Positions 8,117 to 15,619 of a stretch of 64,000 nucleotides of DNA are shown piece after piece. The DNA is taken from positions 62,001 through 126,000 of the forward strand of contig NZ_FQUY01000001.1 in NCBI RefSeq assembly GCF_900129195.1, in the 5' to 3' direction. A model generated the notes under the pieces. It ran no database searches and was not told the origin of the DNA. It saw nothing but the letters and a program-made list of their open reading frames with translations. Within the stretch, counting starts at the first letter, position 1, and every line of letters begins with the position of its first letter. Origin of the DNA: Desulforamulus putei DSM 12395 (GTDB lineage Bacteria > Bacillota > Desulfotomaculia > Desulfotomaculales > Desulfotomaculaceae). The translations under genes and the position numbers were made by a program.

Positions 8117-9037
8117 TTAATTTTTGAACATTTCCAAAACTTCTTCGGTGGTAATAAAGGAAAGAAATGTTTCACAAATGGGTGACAGGGGCTTATCTTT
8201 ATTTAAAATGAGCGAGAAAAACCGCACAATGTTTACATTGGCAATCCTGCAGGTTTTAACGGTTTTAAGTTGAATTTCCTTGGTCACTGCCAGGCCTGAT
8301 AAAATGGTCGCTCCCAGACCCGCCTCCACCGCGCCGATGACTGCCTGCGTATTTCCCAGCTCCATGACGGTATTTAACTCACCGGGGTCCAAACCTGCTT
8401 TTTTCAAGGCGGTCTCCATAACCACCCTGGTGCCGGATCCCTCTTCTCTTAAAACAAAGGGGAGGGTGGCCAACTCATTGAGGGTCAAATTTTTCTTAAT
8501 GGCCAGGGGGTGATTATAGGGGAGTACAACCAGGAGTTCGTCCTCCATAAAGGGTTTGGCGATAATTTTTTCATGTGTAACAGGGCCTTCAATGAGACCT
8601 AAATCGAGTTTGTTTTCAAGTATATGGTCAACAATATGCTGGGTATTGGTGACCTCCAGGTGGATATCCACCTCGGGGTAGTCATGGTTGAACATCCCCA
8701 TGATTTTTGGCAAAACGTTTTCGGCAATGGTGTGGCTGGCCCCCAGATATAAATTGCCGCTTAATTCCCTCACGAGGTTTTCGATATGTTTTTCGGACTG
8801 CTCCACTAAACTCAGTATTTCTGATACGTATCTTTGCAAGACCTGTCCAAACCTGGTTAACTTAATTTTTTTATTGGAACGATCAAACAATTTAGCGCCG
8901 TAATGCTGCTCAAGCAGGTAAATGTTATGGTTGATGGTGGGTTGAGACAATTCCAATAGTTTGCTGGTTTTCGCCAAACTGCCGGTCTCGGCGAGGGTAT
9001 AAAAAACTTTAAAATGCGATAAATTCACAGGCATCAC
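8117..9037 (-). CDS. LysR-family transcriptional regulator
   Basis: About 306 residues, normal for the family. An N-terminal winged helix-turn-helix (FYTLAETGSLAKTSKLLELS, residues about 12-31, then SQPTINHNI) is followed by the periplasmic-binding-protein-like effector domain (about 90-295). It is similar in outline to the CysL/YwfK-like branch, but the ligand cannot be read from the sequence. The gene is divergent from the methyltransferase gene at 9233 and faces away from the hydrogenase operon, so either could be a target. Start is uncertain: GTG 9037, ATG 9034 and a GTG two codons later all lack ideal spacing. Confidence 0.9.
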   Translation of the reverse strand: MMPVNLSHFKVFYTLAETGSLAKTSKLLELSQPTINHNIYLLEQHYGAKLFDRSNKKIKLTRFGQVLQRYVSEILSLVEQSEKHIENLVRELSGNLYLGASHTIAENVLPKIMGMFNHDYPEVDIHLEVTNTQHIVDHILENKLDLGLIEGPVTHEKIIAKPFMEDELLVVLPYNHPLAIKKNLTLNELATLPFVLREEGSGTRVVMETALKKAGLDPGELNTVMELGNTQAVIGAVEAGLGATILSGLAVTKEIQLKTVKTCRIANVNIVRFFSLILNKDKPLSPICETFLSFITTEEVLEMFKN

Positions 9038-9232
9038 CTACAGTATCATTTTTTGCCTTTAACTTATATATTTTATGGATTTTTTAATAACTTATCTGCC
9101 GTTCCGCCGACAAGTTAAATAATTCCAGGTAGAATTTTTTAATTTGCAAATGAAACAAAATGCCCTGAATTGCCTTTTTTTAGTATATAATAAATATGTT
9201 CACTTTTATGTATACCAATCCGGGAGGTAATG

Positions 9233-9907
9233 GTGACAAACATTGTTCAACCAGAAGTTCAACGGTACATCAGGGGACTTCTGCCGCCGCGGGATGAAAT
9301 TTTTTATGAAATGGAACAGGAAGCCAAGGAAAAGATCATACCCATTGTGGAACCGGAAGTAGGGCACCTTTTATACTGGTTAGCCTTTACCAAAAAGAGT
9401 ACAAAGGTGCTGGAGATCGGGACCGCCATCGGGTATTCCACTCTGTGGATTGCCAGGGCCGTGTTACCCCTGGGAGGAGAGATCACCACCCTGGAAATTA
9501 ACGCCCCGAGGGCGGAAGCTGCCGGCAGGTACTTTAGGAAAGCCGGGGTGGCAGACAAGATAAAATTGGTATTGGGAGACGCCAGGGAAATACTGTTCGA
9601 ACTTACCGGTCCATACGACTTTATTTTCCTTGATGCGGCAAAGGGAAAATATGTGGAGTTTCTGGATAAGTGCATTGACTTATTACAACCCGGGGGCATT
9701 CTTGTGGCAGAGGACGTATTTATGCGGGGAATGGTTATTTCCGGGGAGATTGATAAAAGACGAAACAAGACGGCGGTAGCCCGTTTAAGATCCTATCTTG
9801 AAGAGGTGATGGAGCATAAAAGTATAGAAACCATTATTGTACCGGTGGGAGATGGCATAGCAATCAGCACCAAGAAAGACATTACAAATCGCTGTGAAAA
9901 CAGGTAG
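9233..9907 (+). CDS. class I SAM-dependent O-methyltransferase, TrmR/COMT-like
   Basis: 224 residues if started at GTG 9233, five bases after GGGAGG; the ATG at 9230 is only two bases from that site. The SAM-binding motif VLEIGTAIGYSTLWIA (about residue 60), LEIN, GDARE and FIFLDAAKGKY are those of the caffeoyl-CoA O-methyltransferase-like family. In Bacilli this family includes TrmR (YrrM), which methylates 5-hydroxyuridine in tRNA; that is the most likely role here but is not proved by the sequence. It is monocistronic. A -10 like TATAAT lies at 9186-9191. Confidence 0.85.
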   Translation: MTNIVQPEVQRYIRGLLPPRDEIFYEMEQEAKEKIIPIVEPEVGHLLYWLAFTKKSTKVLEIGTAIGYSTLWIARAVLPLGGEITTLEINAPRAEAAGRYFRKAGVADKIKLVLGDAREILFELTGPYDFIFLDAAKGKYVEFLDKCIDLLQPGGILVAEDVFMRGMVISGEIDKRRNKTAVARLRSYLEEVMEHKSIETIIVPVGDGIAISTKKDITNRCENR

Positions 9908-9943
9908 TGTATTATTCCAAAAGCGGGAGCTTATCTGGTAATT

Positions 9944-10013
9944 GGCTGTTGGCCGTTGACCATTAGCCTTTAGCTTTTCGAACCAAAAGGCCAATGGCTA
10001 ACGGCCAATGGCC
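9944..10013. repeat. long imperfect palindrome, dispersed-repeat type
   Basis: Two 25-base arms (9944-9968 and 9989-10013) match in inverted orientation at 20 of 25 positions around a 20-base centre. Inside the right arm GGCCAATGG occurs twice. This looks like a small repetitive intergenic element; it could also end transcription of the methyltransferase gene. The rest of 9908-10149 holds no gene. Confidence 0.55.
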
Positions 10014-10149
10014 TTTCAAATAATTCTATAGCAAAGTTCATGTAGAAAATTTAACAAAAAACATGTTATAATGTTACTTATGGGCTGTAGGTTATCTGTC
10101 AGGGCTTATGCAGGTGACATAATATGCTATTATGACCGTCTATTTTATA

Positions 10150-10178
10150 TTGATTAGTCAACTATAATTGTCTATAAT
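10150..10178 (+). promoter_or_regulatory. sigma-A type promoter of cytochrome b/HdrD operon
   Basis: TTGATT, a 17-base spacer and a perfect TATAAT (10173-10178). A second, extended -10 (TGTTATAAT) lies at 10064-10072. The inferred start near 10185 leaves a leader of about 260 bases. Confidence 0.6.
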
Positions 10179-10328
10179 TACCTTGTATATTTGTCGAATT
10201 TTATAGAATTTGCATAACAATTTTATGTTGGAAGGAGTGAGGAGGCAGTTGGGCTCCGCCGGGGAGGAGGACAAGCCCTAACAAATTGCTAACAAAATTT
10301 TTTATTTTCCCATTCAGTACGGATTTTT

Positions 10329-10410
10329 GTATCTTCTCCTCAGGCTGCCTTACAGCAAAGGGTGACAAAGACAGGCCAGGGCCCCGGTTGCAGTTCCTCG
10401 GAGAGATACC
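10329..10410 (+). ncRNA. structured 5' leader element, class unknown
   Basis: GTATCTTCTCC (10329-10339) pairs with GGAGAGATAC (10400-10409) with one bulged T. The helix continues as AGG/CCT and CTGC/GCAG across a TT bulge. About 40 purine-rich bases remain in the head, with possible small hairpins. It ends about 18 bases before the AAGGAGGT site of the next gene. Its size and position suit a cis-regulatory RNA. A separate GGGCT/AGCCC hairpin lies upstream at 10251-10279. Confidence 0.45.
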
Positions 10411-10443
10411 CCAAAATTATTTTAATCAAGGAGGTATGTTAAC

Positions 10444-11352
10444 TTGTTGCTGACGGTATTTGTTTATGTTTCCATCCTCGCTTTCATCGGTCTCTCACTT
10501 TATAAGGCCTATCAGTATGCCAAGATGCCCATGCACGGTCGCTGGGAGCTGTACCCGGTTCCCAAAGAGCCCGGCGGCAAGGGACATTACGGTGGCTCTT
10601 ATTACGAGGATTTGGAATGGTGGAACAAGCCCAGAGAAGTCTCTCATGCCGGCGAAATTATTGATATGTTAAAAGAAATGCTGTTCATTAAAAACCTGTT
10701 TATTAACCAAAGACGCCAGTGGTGGCTTTCCTATGCACTGCATTTAGGTATTTATCTGTTAGGTTTATGGACTGTTTTACTGGCCGTTGGCGCTATTACT
10801 GAATTATCCGGATTGACCTTAAGCACCCCTGAGGGAGTCAGCAACAATGCTTGGGCCTCTCTGGTTTACTACGCCACTTTTATTTCCGGTGGTGCAGGAG
10901 CCCTGCTGCTGGGTTTTGGATCCCTCAGCCTGTTTTTAAAGAGATGCTTTAACAATACCTTTGCCAAATACACCACTCCTCAGGAATACTTTAACCTGTT
11001 CTTCCTGTTTGCAGTGGTGGCTTCCGGTATGGTTGTATGGAGCGCTGACCCTGGTTTTAACTATGGTCGGGAAATTATGAAAGCGTTATTTACCTTCTCA
11101 CCCATTCAAGCGGATACCGCTTTAACCATCCATATTTTGTTGTTGGGCGCGGTGATGATTTATATTCCTCAAACCAAAATGAGCCATTATGTAGGCAAGT
11201 ATTTTGCATTCCACAAGGTACTGTGGGATAACGAGCCCAACTTGAGAAACTCCAAGATGGAAAGTATTGTTAAAGAGGCCATCAGCTACAAACCCAAAGC
11301 CTCCTGGTCGGCCCCCCATATCAATCCTGCAGCACAACAGGAAAAGAAGTAG
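10444..11352 (+). CDS. NarI/DsrM-like membrane cytochrome b subunit
   Basis: 302 residues from a TTG start eight bases after AAGGAGGT. An ATG at 10436 is out of frame and stops after five codons, so TTG is the real start. Membrane segments lie at about residues 1-20, 85-115, 135-165, 175-200 and 225-250; a conserved His in the first long pair and further His residues are candidate haem b ligands. It fits the NarI-like membrane subunit that partners HdrD/DsrK/TmcB-type proteins, one of which follows 31 bases later. The pair should move electrons between menaquinol and a cytoplasmic thiol/disulfide or Fe-S acceptor. Confidence 0.82.
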   Translation: MLLTVFVYVSILAFIGLSLYKAYQYAKMPMHGRWELYPVPKEPGGKGHYGGSYYEDLEWWNKPREVSHAGEIIDMLKEMLFIKNLFINQRRQWWLSYALHLGIYLLGLWTVLLAVGAITELSGLTLSTPEGVSNNAWASLVYYATFISGGAGALLLGFGSLSLFLKRCFNNTFAKYTTPQEYFNLFFLFAVVASGMVVWSADPGFNYGREIMKALFTFSPIQADTALTIHILLLGAVMIYIPQTKMSHYVGKYFAFHKVLWDNEPNLRNSKMESIVKEAISYKPKASWSAPHINPAAQQEKK

Positions 11353-11383
11353 ATTAATAATGTAAGATAGGAGGTAACTTTTA

Positions 11384-13012
11384 ATGGGCGATATTAGACC
11401 TCAGGATATAAGTAAACCCTCTGAACAACTGGTGAAGGTTGAAAATCTGATGCCCTTACCGGCGCCTTACGATAAACCGGGCATGGAACCCGATTTTAAA
11501 GAGATTAAGGACTCCTGGAAAGAGGATTATTGCGCCTCTTTGGACGGATTTGTGGGCAATGAGGCACTGGTCAGACCCAAAACCAAAGAAGAAGAAGAGG
11601 CCCTGGTTAAGGGATTTCTACGTGGTTTGGAGAAACTCTTCTCCGATGAAACCAACAGAAACTACCTGCAGCCTTTCCTTCTGAGTTTTGAGTATTGTGC
11701 CAAGTGCAACACCTGTTCCGAAGCCTGTCATGTGTTTAAGGCCAGCGGAGAACAGGAGATCTACAGACCTATCTTCCGTTCGGAAGTGCTCCGTAAAATT
11801 GCCAAGAAACACTTTAACGGCGACAGTTTTTGGAGCAAATTTACTGGTGGCGATATCGACATCAATGCAGAAACCATTCTCCGTCTGGGTGAATTAGCGT
11901 ATCGCTGTAACCTGTGCCGTCGTTGTGCCCAAACCTGTCCGTTAGGTTTGGACAACGGTTTGCTGGCCAGGGAAATCAGAAAGCTGTTCAGTATGGAACT
12001 GGGGATTGCTCCCAAACCCCTGCATGAAAAGGGCACCATGTTGCAATTAAAAACCGGTTCCAGTACAGGTATTACCAAAGATGCCTTCCTGGATATGATT
12101 GAGTTCCTGGAAGAAGACATATACGAAAGAACAGGTAAAAAATATAAGATTCCGGTGGATAAAAAGGGGGCAGACATCCTCTTAACCCACAACGCCGGTG
12201 AATATATGGCCTGGCCCGAAAACCCGGCTGCTTTCGTAATTCTTTTTGAAGAAGCCGGTCTGGACTGGACCCTGAGCAGTGATATGATCGGGTATGATAA
12301 CGTTAATTACGGACTTTTCTATGACGATGCGCAGACCAGAAAAATCGGTCTGGCTCAATTGAAAGCAGCCAAGGAGCTGGGCGTAAGAAGAATTGTAGTT
12401 GGTGAGTGCGGACACGCCCATAAAGCTGCTATGGTCTCTATCGACCGGGCTATGGTAGGGGAAGATAATATCCCCAGGGAAAGCTTCCTGCCCCTGCTGG
12501 CCGACCTGATTAAAAAGGGAGTTTATAAACTGGATCCCAGCAGAAACGACTTCCCGGTTACCATGCACGACCCCTGCAACGTAGCCAGGATGATGGGCGT
12601 AATTCAGCCCCAGCGTGATATTATTAAAGCTGTGGCGCCCCAGTTCAGGGAAATGTATCCGCATGGCGCTAAGAACTTCTGCTGTGGCGGCGGCAGTGGA
12701 TTTGCCATTATGAAGTCCTTTAACTTCCCTGAATTCAGGAATAAGATTTCCAGCCGCATGAAATTCAAACAAATCCTCGAGGCCTTCCAGGGTGTCATGG
12801 AAGAAGATATTCCCAAGTATGTAGCAGCGCCTTGCTCCAACTGTAAAGGCGCCATCAGGGATATTCTTGAATACTACCAAGCCACTGCTAAATTCAACGT
12901 GCATTATGGTGGTTTGGTTGAATTGGTGGTTAACGCCATGGTTCAGTTTGACAGACCCTTCTTGGAGTTCCTTGATGAAGAAGAATTTGTTGCCAAACAT
13001 GTGAAAAAATAA
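11384..13012 (+). CDS. HdrD/DsrK/TmcB-like iron-sulfur protein
   Basis: 542 residues, ATG behind GATAGGAGGT. Two 4Fe-4S motifs (CAKCNTCSEAC near residue 106, CNLCRRCAQTC near 179) precede two CCG-type cysteine-rich regions: HDPCN with NFCCGGGSG (about 390-430) and APCSNCKG (about 487). The CCG motifs are known in HdrB/HdrD and DsrK to bind a noncubane 4Fe-4S cluster at the site of disulfide chemistry. It is translated from the same operon as the cytochrome b subunit. Whether it is DsrK-like or serves another heterodisulfide cannot be decided: no DsrC, DsrAB or QmoAB gene is in the window. Confidence 0.85.
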   Translation: MGDIRPQDISKPSEQLVKVENLMPLPAPYDKPGMEPDFKEIKDSWKEDYCASLDGFVGNEALVRPKTKEEEEALVKGFLRGLEKLFSDETNRNYLQPFLLSFEYCAKCNTCSEACHVFKASGEQEIYRPIFRSEVLRKIAKKHFNGDSFWSKFTGGDIDINAETILRLGELAYRCNLCRRCAQTCPLGLDNGLLAREIRKLFSMELGIAPKPLHEKGTMLQLKTGSSTGITKDAFLDMIEFLEEDIYERTGKKYKIPVDKKGADILLTHNAGEYMAWPENPAAFVILFEEAGLDWTLSSDMIGYDNVNYGLFYDDAQTRKIGLAQLKAAKELGVRRIVVGECGHAHKAAMVSIDRAMVGEDNIPRESFLPLLADLIKKGVYKLDPSRNDFPVTMHDPCNVARMMGVIQPQRDIIKAVAPQFREMYPHGAKNFCCGGGSGFAIMKSFNFPEFRNKISSRMKFKQILEAFQGVMEEDIPKYVAAPCSNCKGAIRDILEYYQATAKFNVHYGGLVELVVNAMVQFDRPFLEFLDEEEFVAKHVKK

Positions 13013-13033
13013 GTACGTTAGTTGGTTTATATC

Positions 13034-13062
13034 AACCCGGTCAATGCTGGCCGGGTTTTTTA
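13034..13062 (+). terminator. intrinsic terminator of cytochrome b/HdrD operon
   Basis: 10-bp stem AACCCGGTCA/TGGCCGGGTT (one G-U), loop ATGC, then TTTTTTATT. It touches the end of the convergent minus gene. Confidence 0.85.
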
Positions 13063-14295
13063 TTGTATAACATGGTCCGGAGATTCCACCAGGGACGCCA
13101 TTTTATGGGCCAGCAAAAGCAGGGATTGGGCAAAATCCATCAAAGGAGCGGATATTTCCTGACCAAAGGTTCTTATTAGGTAAGGAGTGGCAAACAAATA
13201 GGTGTCTGCCAGTCGAATGGTCAGCACACTGGCGGCAATTAACTCTCCTTCTTCAAGGGCCCTGTTGATGATATCCGTCAGTTCTTCTATGGCTTTAAAA
13301 TAGCGGCGGTAGTCATCGGTATGGGTCAAATGAACCATGGCCTGGGTGCCCATGGAGTCAAAGGCTTTTAAAAAGTGAAGCAGGTAATCATAGAAGACCA
13401 TTTCTCCTTGGGCGGTATAGCGTACACCGGCCGAAGCCCTGTCTCCAAAAATGTCCAGGGCATGGCTGATACAGTAATAGGCCGTTCTGTTCTCTTTGGG
13501 GTCCAATACTTTCATGTTTTGAGCTTTTTCCAAACTGGCCTGAATTTTAAGATCGGACTGAAGGGTAAAGTGATTAAAATTATCAGTTTCCCGGCAGGAA
13601 CTACAGGAATGACCGGAGGTGGATGAGCAACTGCATTTGTCCTTAGTGGTAAGCAATTGTTTGGCGTAGTGACGGGATGATTCTACCTTCATTGCCAGTT
13701 CCATTTCTTCCGGGGAATTAAAGAATTGGTTGATTCGGGAACTGAATTTTTGATAAAAACGGTAAAAATGATTCATATATAAAAGTTCCAAACCATAACA
13801 CACGGCCTTTTTTAACTGTTCCAACGAGGTGGTCAGTTCCTGGTTTAGAGGTATATGTAATGATACGGTTTTTTGTTCCCGCCAACCGGGTGTTTTCTTT
13901 GCCAGGACGCCGTGAATATATTCCTGGATCAACAGCCAAAAGGCTGATTCTTTAGCGGTATCAACGACAACCAGAATCACCGGCTTGCTGGCTCTGTCCG
14001 TATAATATTTTAGCTTATCACAGTCCATAGCAAGACAAATGGCATCACTGTCAATACGAAGGGAAGTAGGGCATACAATGTAAACGGCAAAAGCAATCCC
14101 TCTAGGGGTACCGCTGTCCAGGATTTCAACGTCATAATGGAGAAAGGCTTCATTGGTTGGCCGTGGCGTCCACGACCAGGGTAAAGCATTAAGAAAAACA
14201 TGGTGACCTTTAAGAACAGTTGGCTTCGAAATCCCGGAGGAGACATGACACATTCGATTCGCTTTATTGTCCAAAGAATCGATTGAATCGATCAC
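13060..14295 (-). CDS. degenerate DUF4365-like protein with Cys-rich insert
   Basis: 411 residues from GTG 14295, six bases after AAGGAGGTC. The N-terminal third resembles DUF4365: a DVEILDSGTPRG strand, then CDKLKYYTDRASKPVILVVVD and a following AFW. The active-site strand expected to hold Q-x-K reads VYIVCPTS, so nuclease chemistry looks lost. The middle carries CSCSSTSGHSCSSC (about residues 223-236), a possible metal knuckle. The C-terminal half is helical and unrecognised. The family assignment rests on pattern only. It is monocistronic and converges on the HdrD-like gene. Confidence 0.65.
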   Translation of the reverse strand: MIDSIDSLDNKANRMCHVSSGISKPTVLKGHHVFLNALPWSWTPRPTNEAFLHYDVEILDSGTPRGIAFAVYIVCPTSLRIDSDAICLAMDCDKLKYYTDRASKPVILVVVDTAKESAFWLLIQEYIHGVLAKKTPGWREQKTVSLHIPLNQELTTSLEQLKKAVCYGLELLYMNHFYRFYQKFSSRINQFFNSPEEMELAMKVESSRHYAKQLLTTKDKCSCSSTSGHSCSSCRETDNFNHFTLQSDLKIQASLEKAQNMKVLDPKENRTAYYCISHALDIFGDRASAGVRYTAQGEMVFYDYLLHFLKAFDSMGTQAMVHLTHTDDYRRYFKAIEELTDIINRALEEGELIAASVLTIRLADTYLFATPYLIRTFGQEISAPLMDFAQSLLLLAHKMASLVESPDHVIQ

Positions 14296-14623
14296 GTTAA
14301 TGACCTCCTTATCAATACACCGTTTTTGGAAGCATCAACAGTCTTAAAGGCTGCCGGAACGTGACAAATTTGTTTGGGGTGCATTTAATATGCAAGAAAA
14401 TAAATTGTGCCGGTTTAGAATATTCTTAACATATCGGAGGTAATACACCCATTCCTTTAGTCAGTTAACGTATGACAACTTAAAGGGACAACTGCCCAGG
14501 GTGTTTGCAAAACCTATGCAACCGTTACGCTATAATTATTAAGGATATGGTAGCATGTCCCAGGTAAAATTTCAATAACATTATGAAAATAATTAAGCCA
14601 ATAATTTAGATGGCATAATGATA
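14296..14623. other. intergenic region, no gene seen
   Basis: 328 bases between two minus-strand genes. It should carry the promoter of the DUF4365-like gene and the end of the cis-prenyltransferase transcript. The only notable local symmetry, ATCGATT-CA-ATCGATT type, lies just inside the gene start at 14276-14292. Confidence 0.3.
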
Positions 14624-15283
14624 TTAGCCTCCCAGTGTAATATCCTGTTTCTCATACCACCTGAGGGCTTCAAAGAAATGATCCGGGTGAAAATCCGGCC
14701 AGTATGCATCCACCACGTAAAAATCCGCATAGATTGATTGCACCGGTAAAAAACCGCTGAGTCTTCTTCTGCCGCCCCAGCGGATAATTAAGTCAATTCG
14801 GGAGATATCCCGGGAGGCAATCCTTTCATGAAGTTGTCCTTCATAGGGGTCCCAGGAGTTCAGGGCAAAGCTTAAATCCCATTTCCAGCCGTAATTGACC
14901 AAAAAGTTTATCTTAATCCGGTCGCGGCCAAAGGTTTGCCTGGTGGTATAAGGAAGCAATTCTTTGGGAAAGAGGGGGGATTCTTTGTTACCTATCACCA
15001 GCAGGGACGCGTCACGGTTGGCCAGCGCCTTCACCGCATCTACACAGGCCTTTTGAAAAGCTTGTTTTTGGGCAGCCGGGCGTTTGGTATTGTCCTGGGT
15101 AAAACCATAAAAGGTGACTTCGGGGATCCCCAATGCGAGACATAATTCGTAAAGGGTAAATCCGGGTTCAATGCCATGCTGGTAACCGTCTTCTTTGGGC
15201 AAACCTTGTTGTTGAGCCCATCGCCTGTTGCCGTCCGGGATAATTCCAATATGTTTGGGAAGACGCTTAAATTTTGGGATCAT
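14624..15283 (-). CDS. divergent cis-prenyltransferase (UppS paralogue)
   Basis: 219 residues, ATG behind TTGAGGTGTAAAA. It keeps the family frame: IIPDGNRRWA at residue 14 (normally IMDGNGRWA), FYGFTQDNTKRP (normally YAFSSENWxRP), then DLIIRWGGRRRLSGF and WPDF. The catalytic Asp is kept. The Glu of the usual GGExR motif is Arg, the LLWQ Trp is replaced, and the distal YAE is YAD. These changes touch Mg2+ and isopentenyl diphosphate binding, so it may make a different prenyl chain or be regulatory. It is probably not the housekeeping undecaprenyl diphosphate synthase. Confidence 0.8.
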   Translation of the reverse strand: MIPKFKRLPKHIGIIPDGNRRWAQQQGLPKEDGYQHGIEPGFTLYELCLALGIPEVTFYGFTQDNTKRPAAQKQAFQKACVDAVKALANRDASLLVIGNKESPLFPKELLPYTTRQTFGRDRIKINFLVNYGWKWDLSFALNSWDPYEGQLHERIASRDISRIDLIIRWGGRRRLSGFLPVQSIYADFYVVDAYWPDFHPDHFFEALRWYEKQDITLGG

Positions 15284-15464
15284 TTTTACACCTCAAGAGA
15301 ATTTACTCTTAAGGTAATATTTGCATAATCTTCAATTTATATTCATTTATGACAAGTCAACCCTCCCATAGCCTGTCATAAATCTGGGTAAAGATATCAT
15401 AAAAATTATTTATGGGAAGTGTTTAAAGGTTTAGATAAAAACACAACCATGTACCAAAGGATCC

Positions 15465-15484
15465 ATGGAATCAAATGGAATCAA
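15465..15484 (+). repeat. tandem 10-bp direct repeat before a promoter
   Basis: ATGGAATCAA occurs twice back to back and ends three bases before the -35 hexamer of the exporter promoter. The spacing of one helical turn suggests an activator or repressor binding site. Confidence 0.45.
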
Positions 15485-15487
15485 GGC

Positions 15488-15516
15488 TTGACATCTATTG
15501 CCAAAAGGTTTATTAA
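15488..15516 (+). promoter_or_regulatory. sigma-A promoter of YeiH-type exporter gene
   Basis: TTGACA, 17-base spacer, TATTAA. The predicted start near 15523 gives a leader of about 95 bases before the ATG at 15620. Confidence 0.75.
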
Positions 15517-15619
15517 TTAGTTAAAAGACTGAAAATTTATAAAATTTGGCGAAAGGGGGGATGCCATAACAAATAGGCCTTAACTGCGTTGTCATAAACT
15601 AGGGTTAAGGAGGGATCGT

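Noticed and set aside
10345-10400. Possible cyclic di-GMP-I riboswitch (AGCAAA ... GGGTGAC ... AAAG ... CCGGTTGC in order)
   Set aside because: The P1b hairpin with its GNRA loop and the GACGCAAAGC core are missing, so the match is only suggestive; kept as an unclassified structured leader.
12182-13000. 272-codon minus-strand ORF opposite the HdrD-like gene
   Set aside because: The plus strand encodes conserved CCG and 4Fe-4S motifs; the reverse frame is a shadow.
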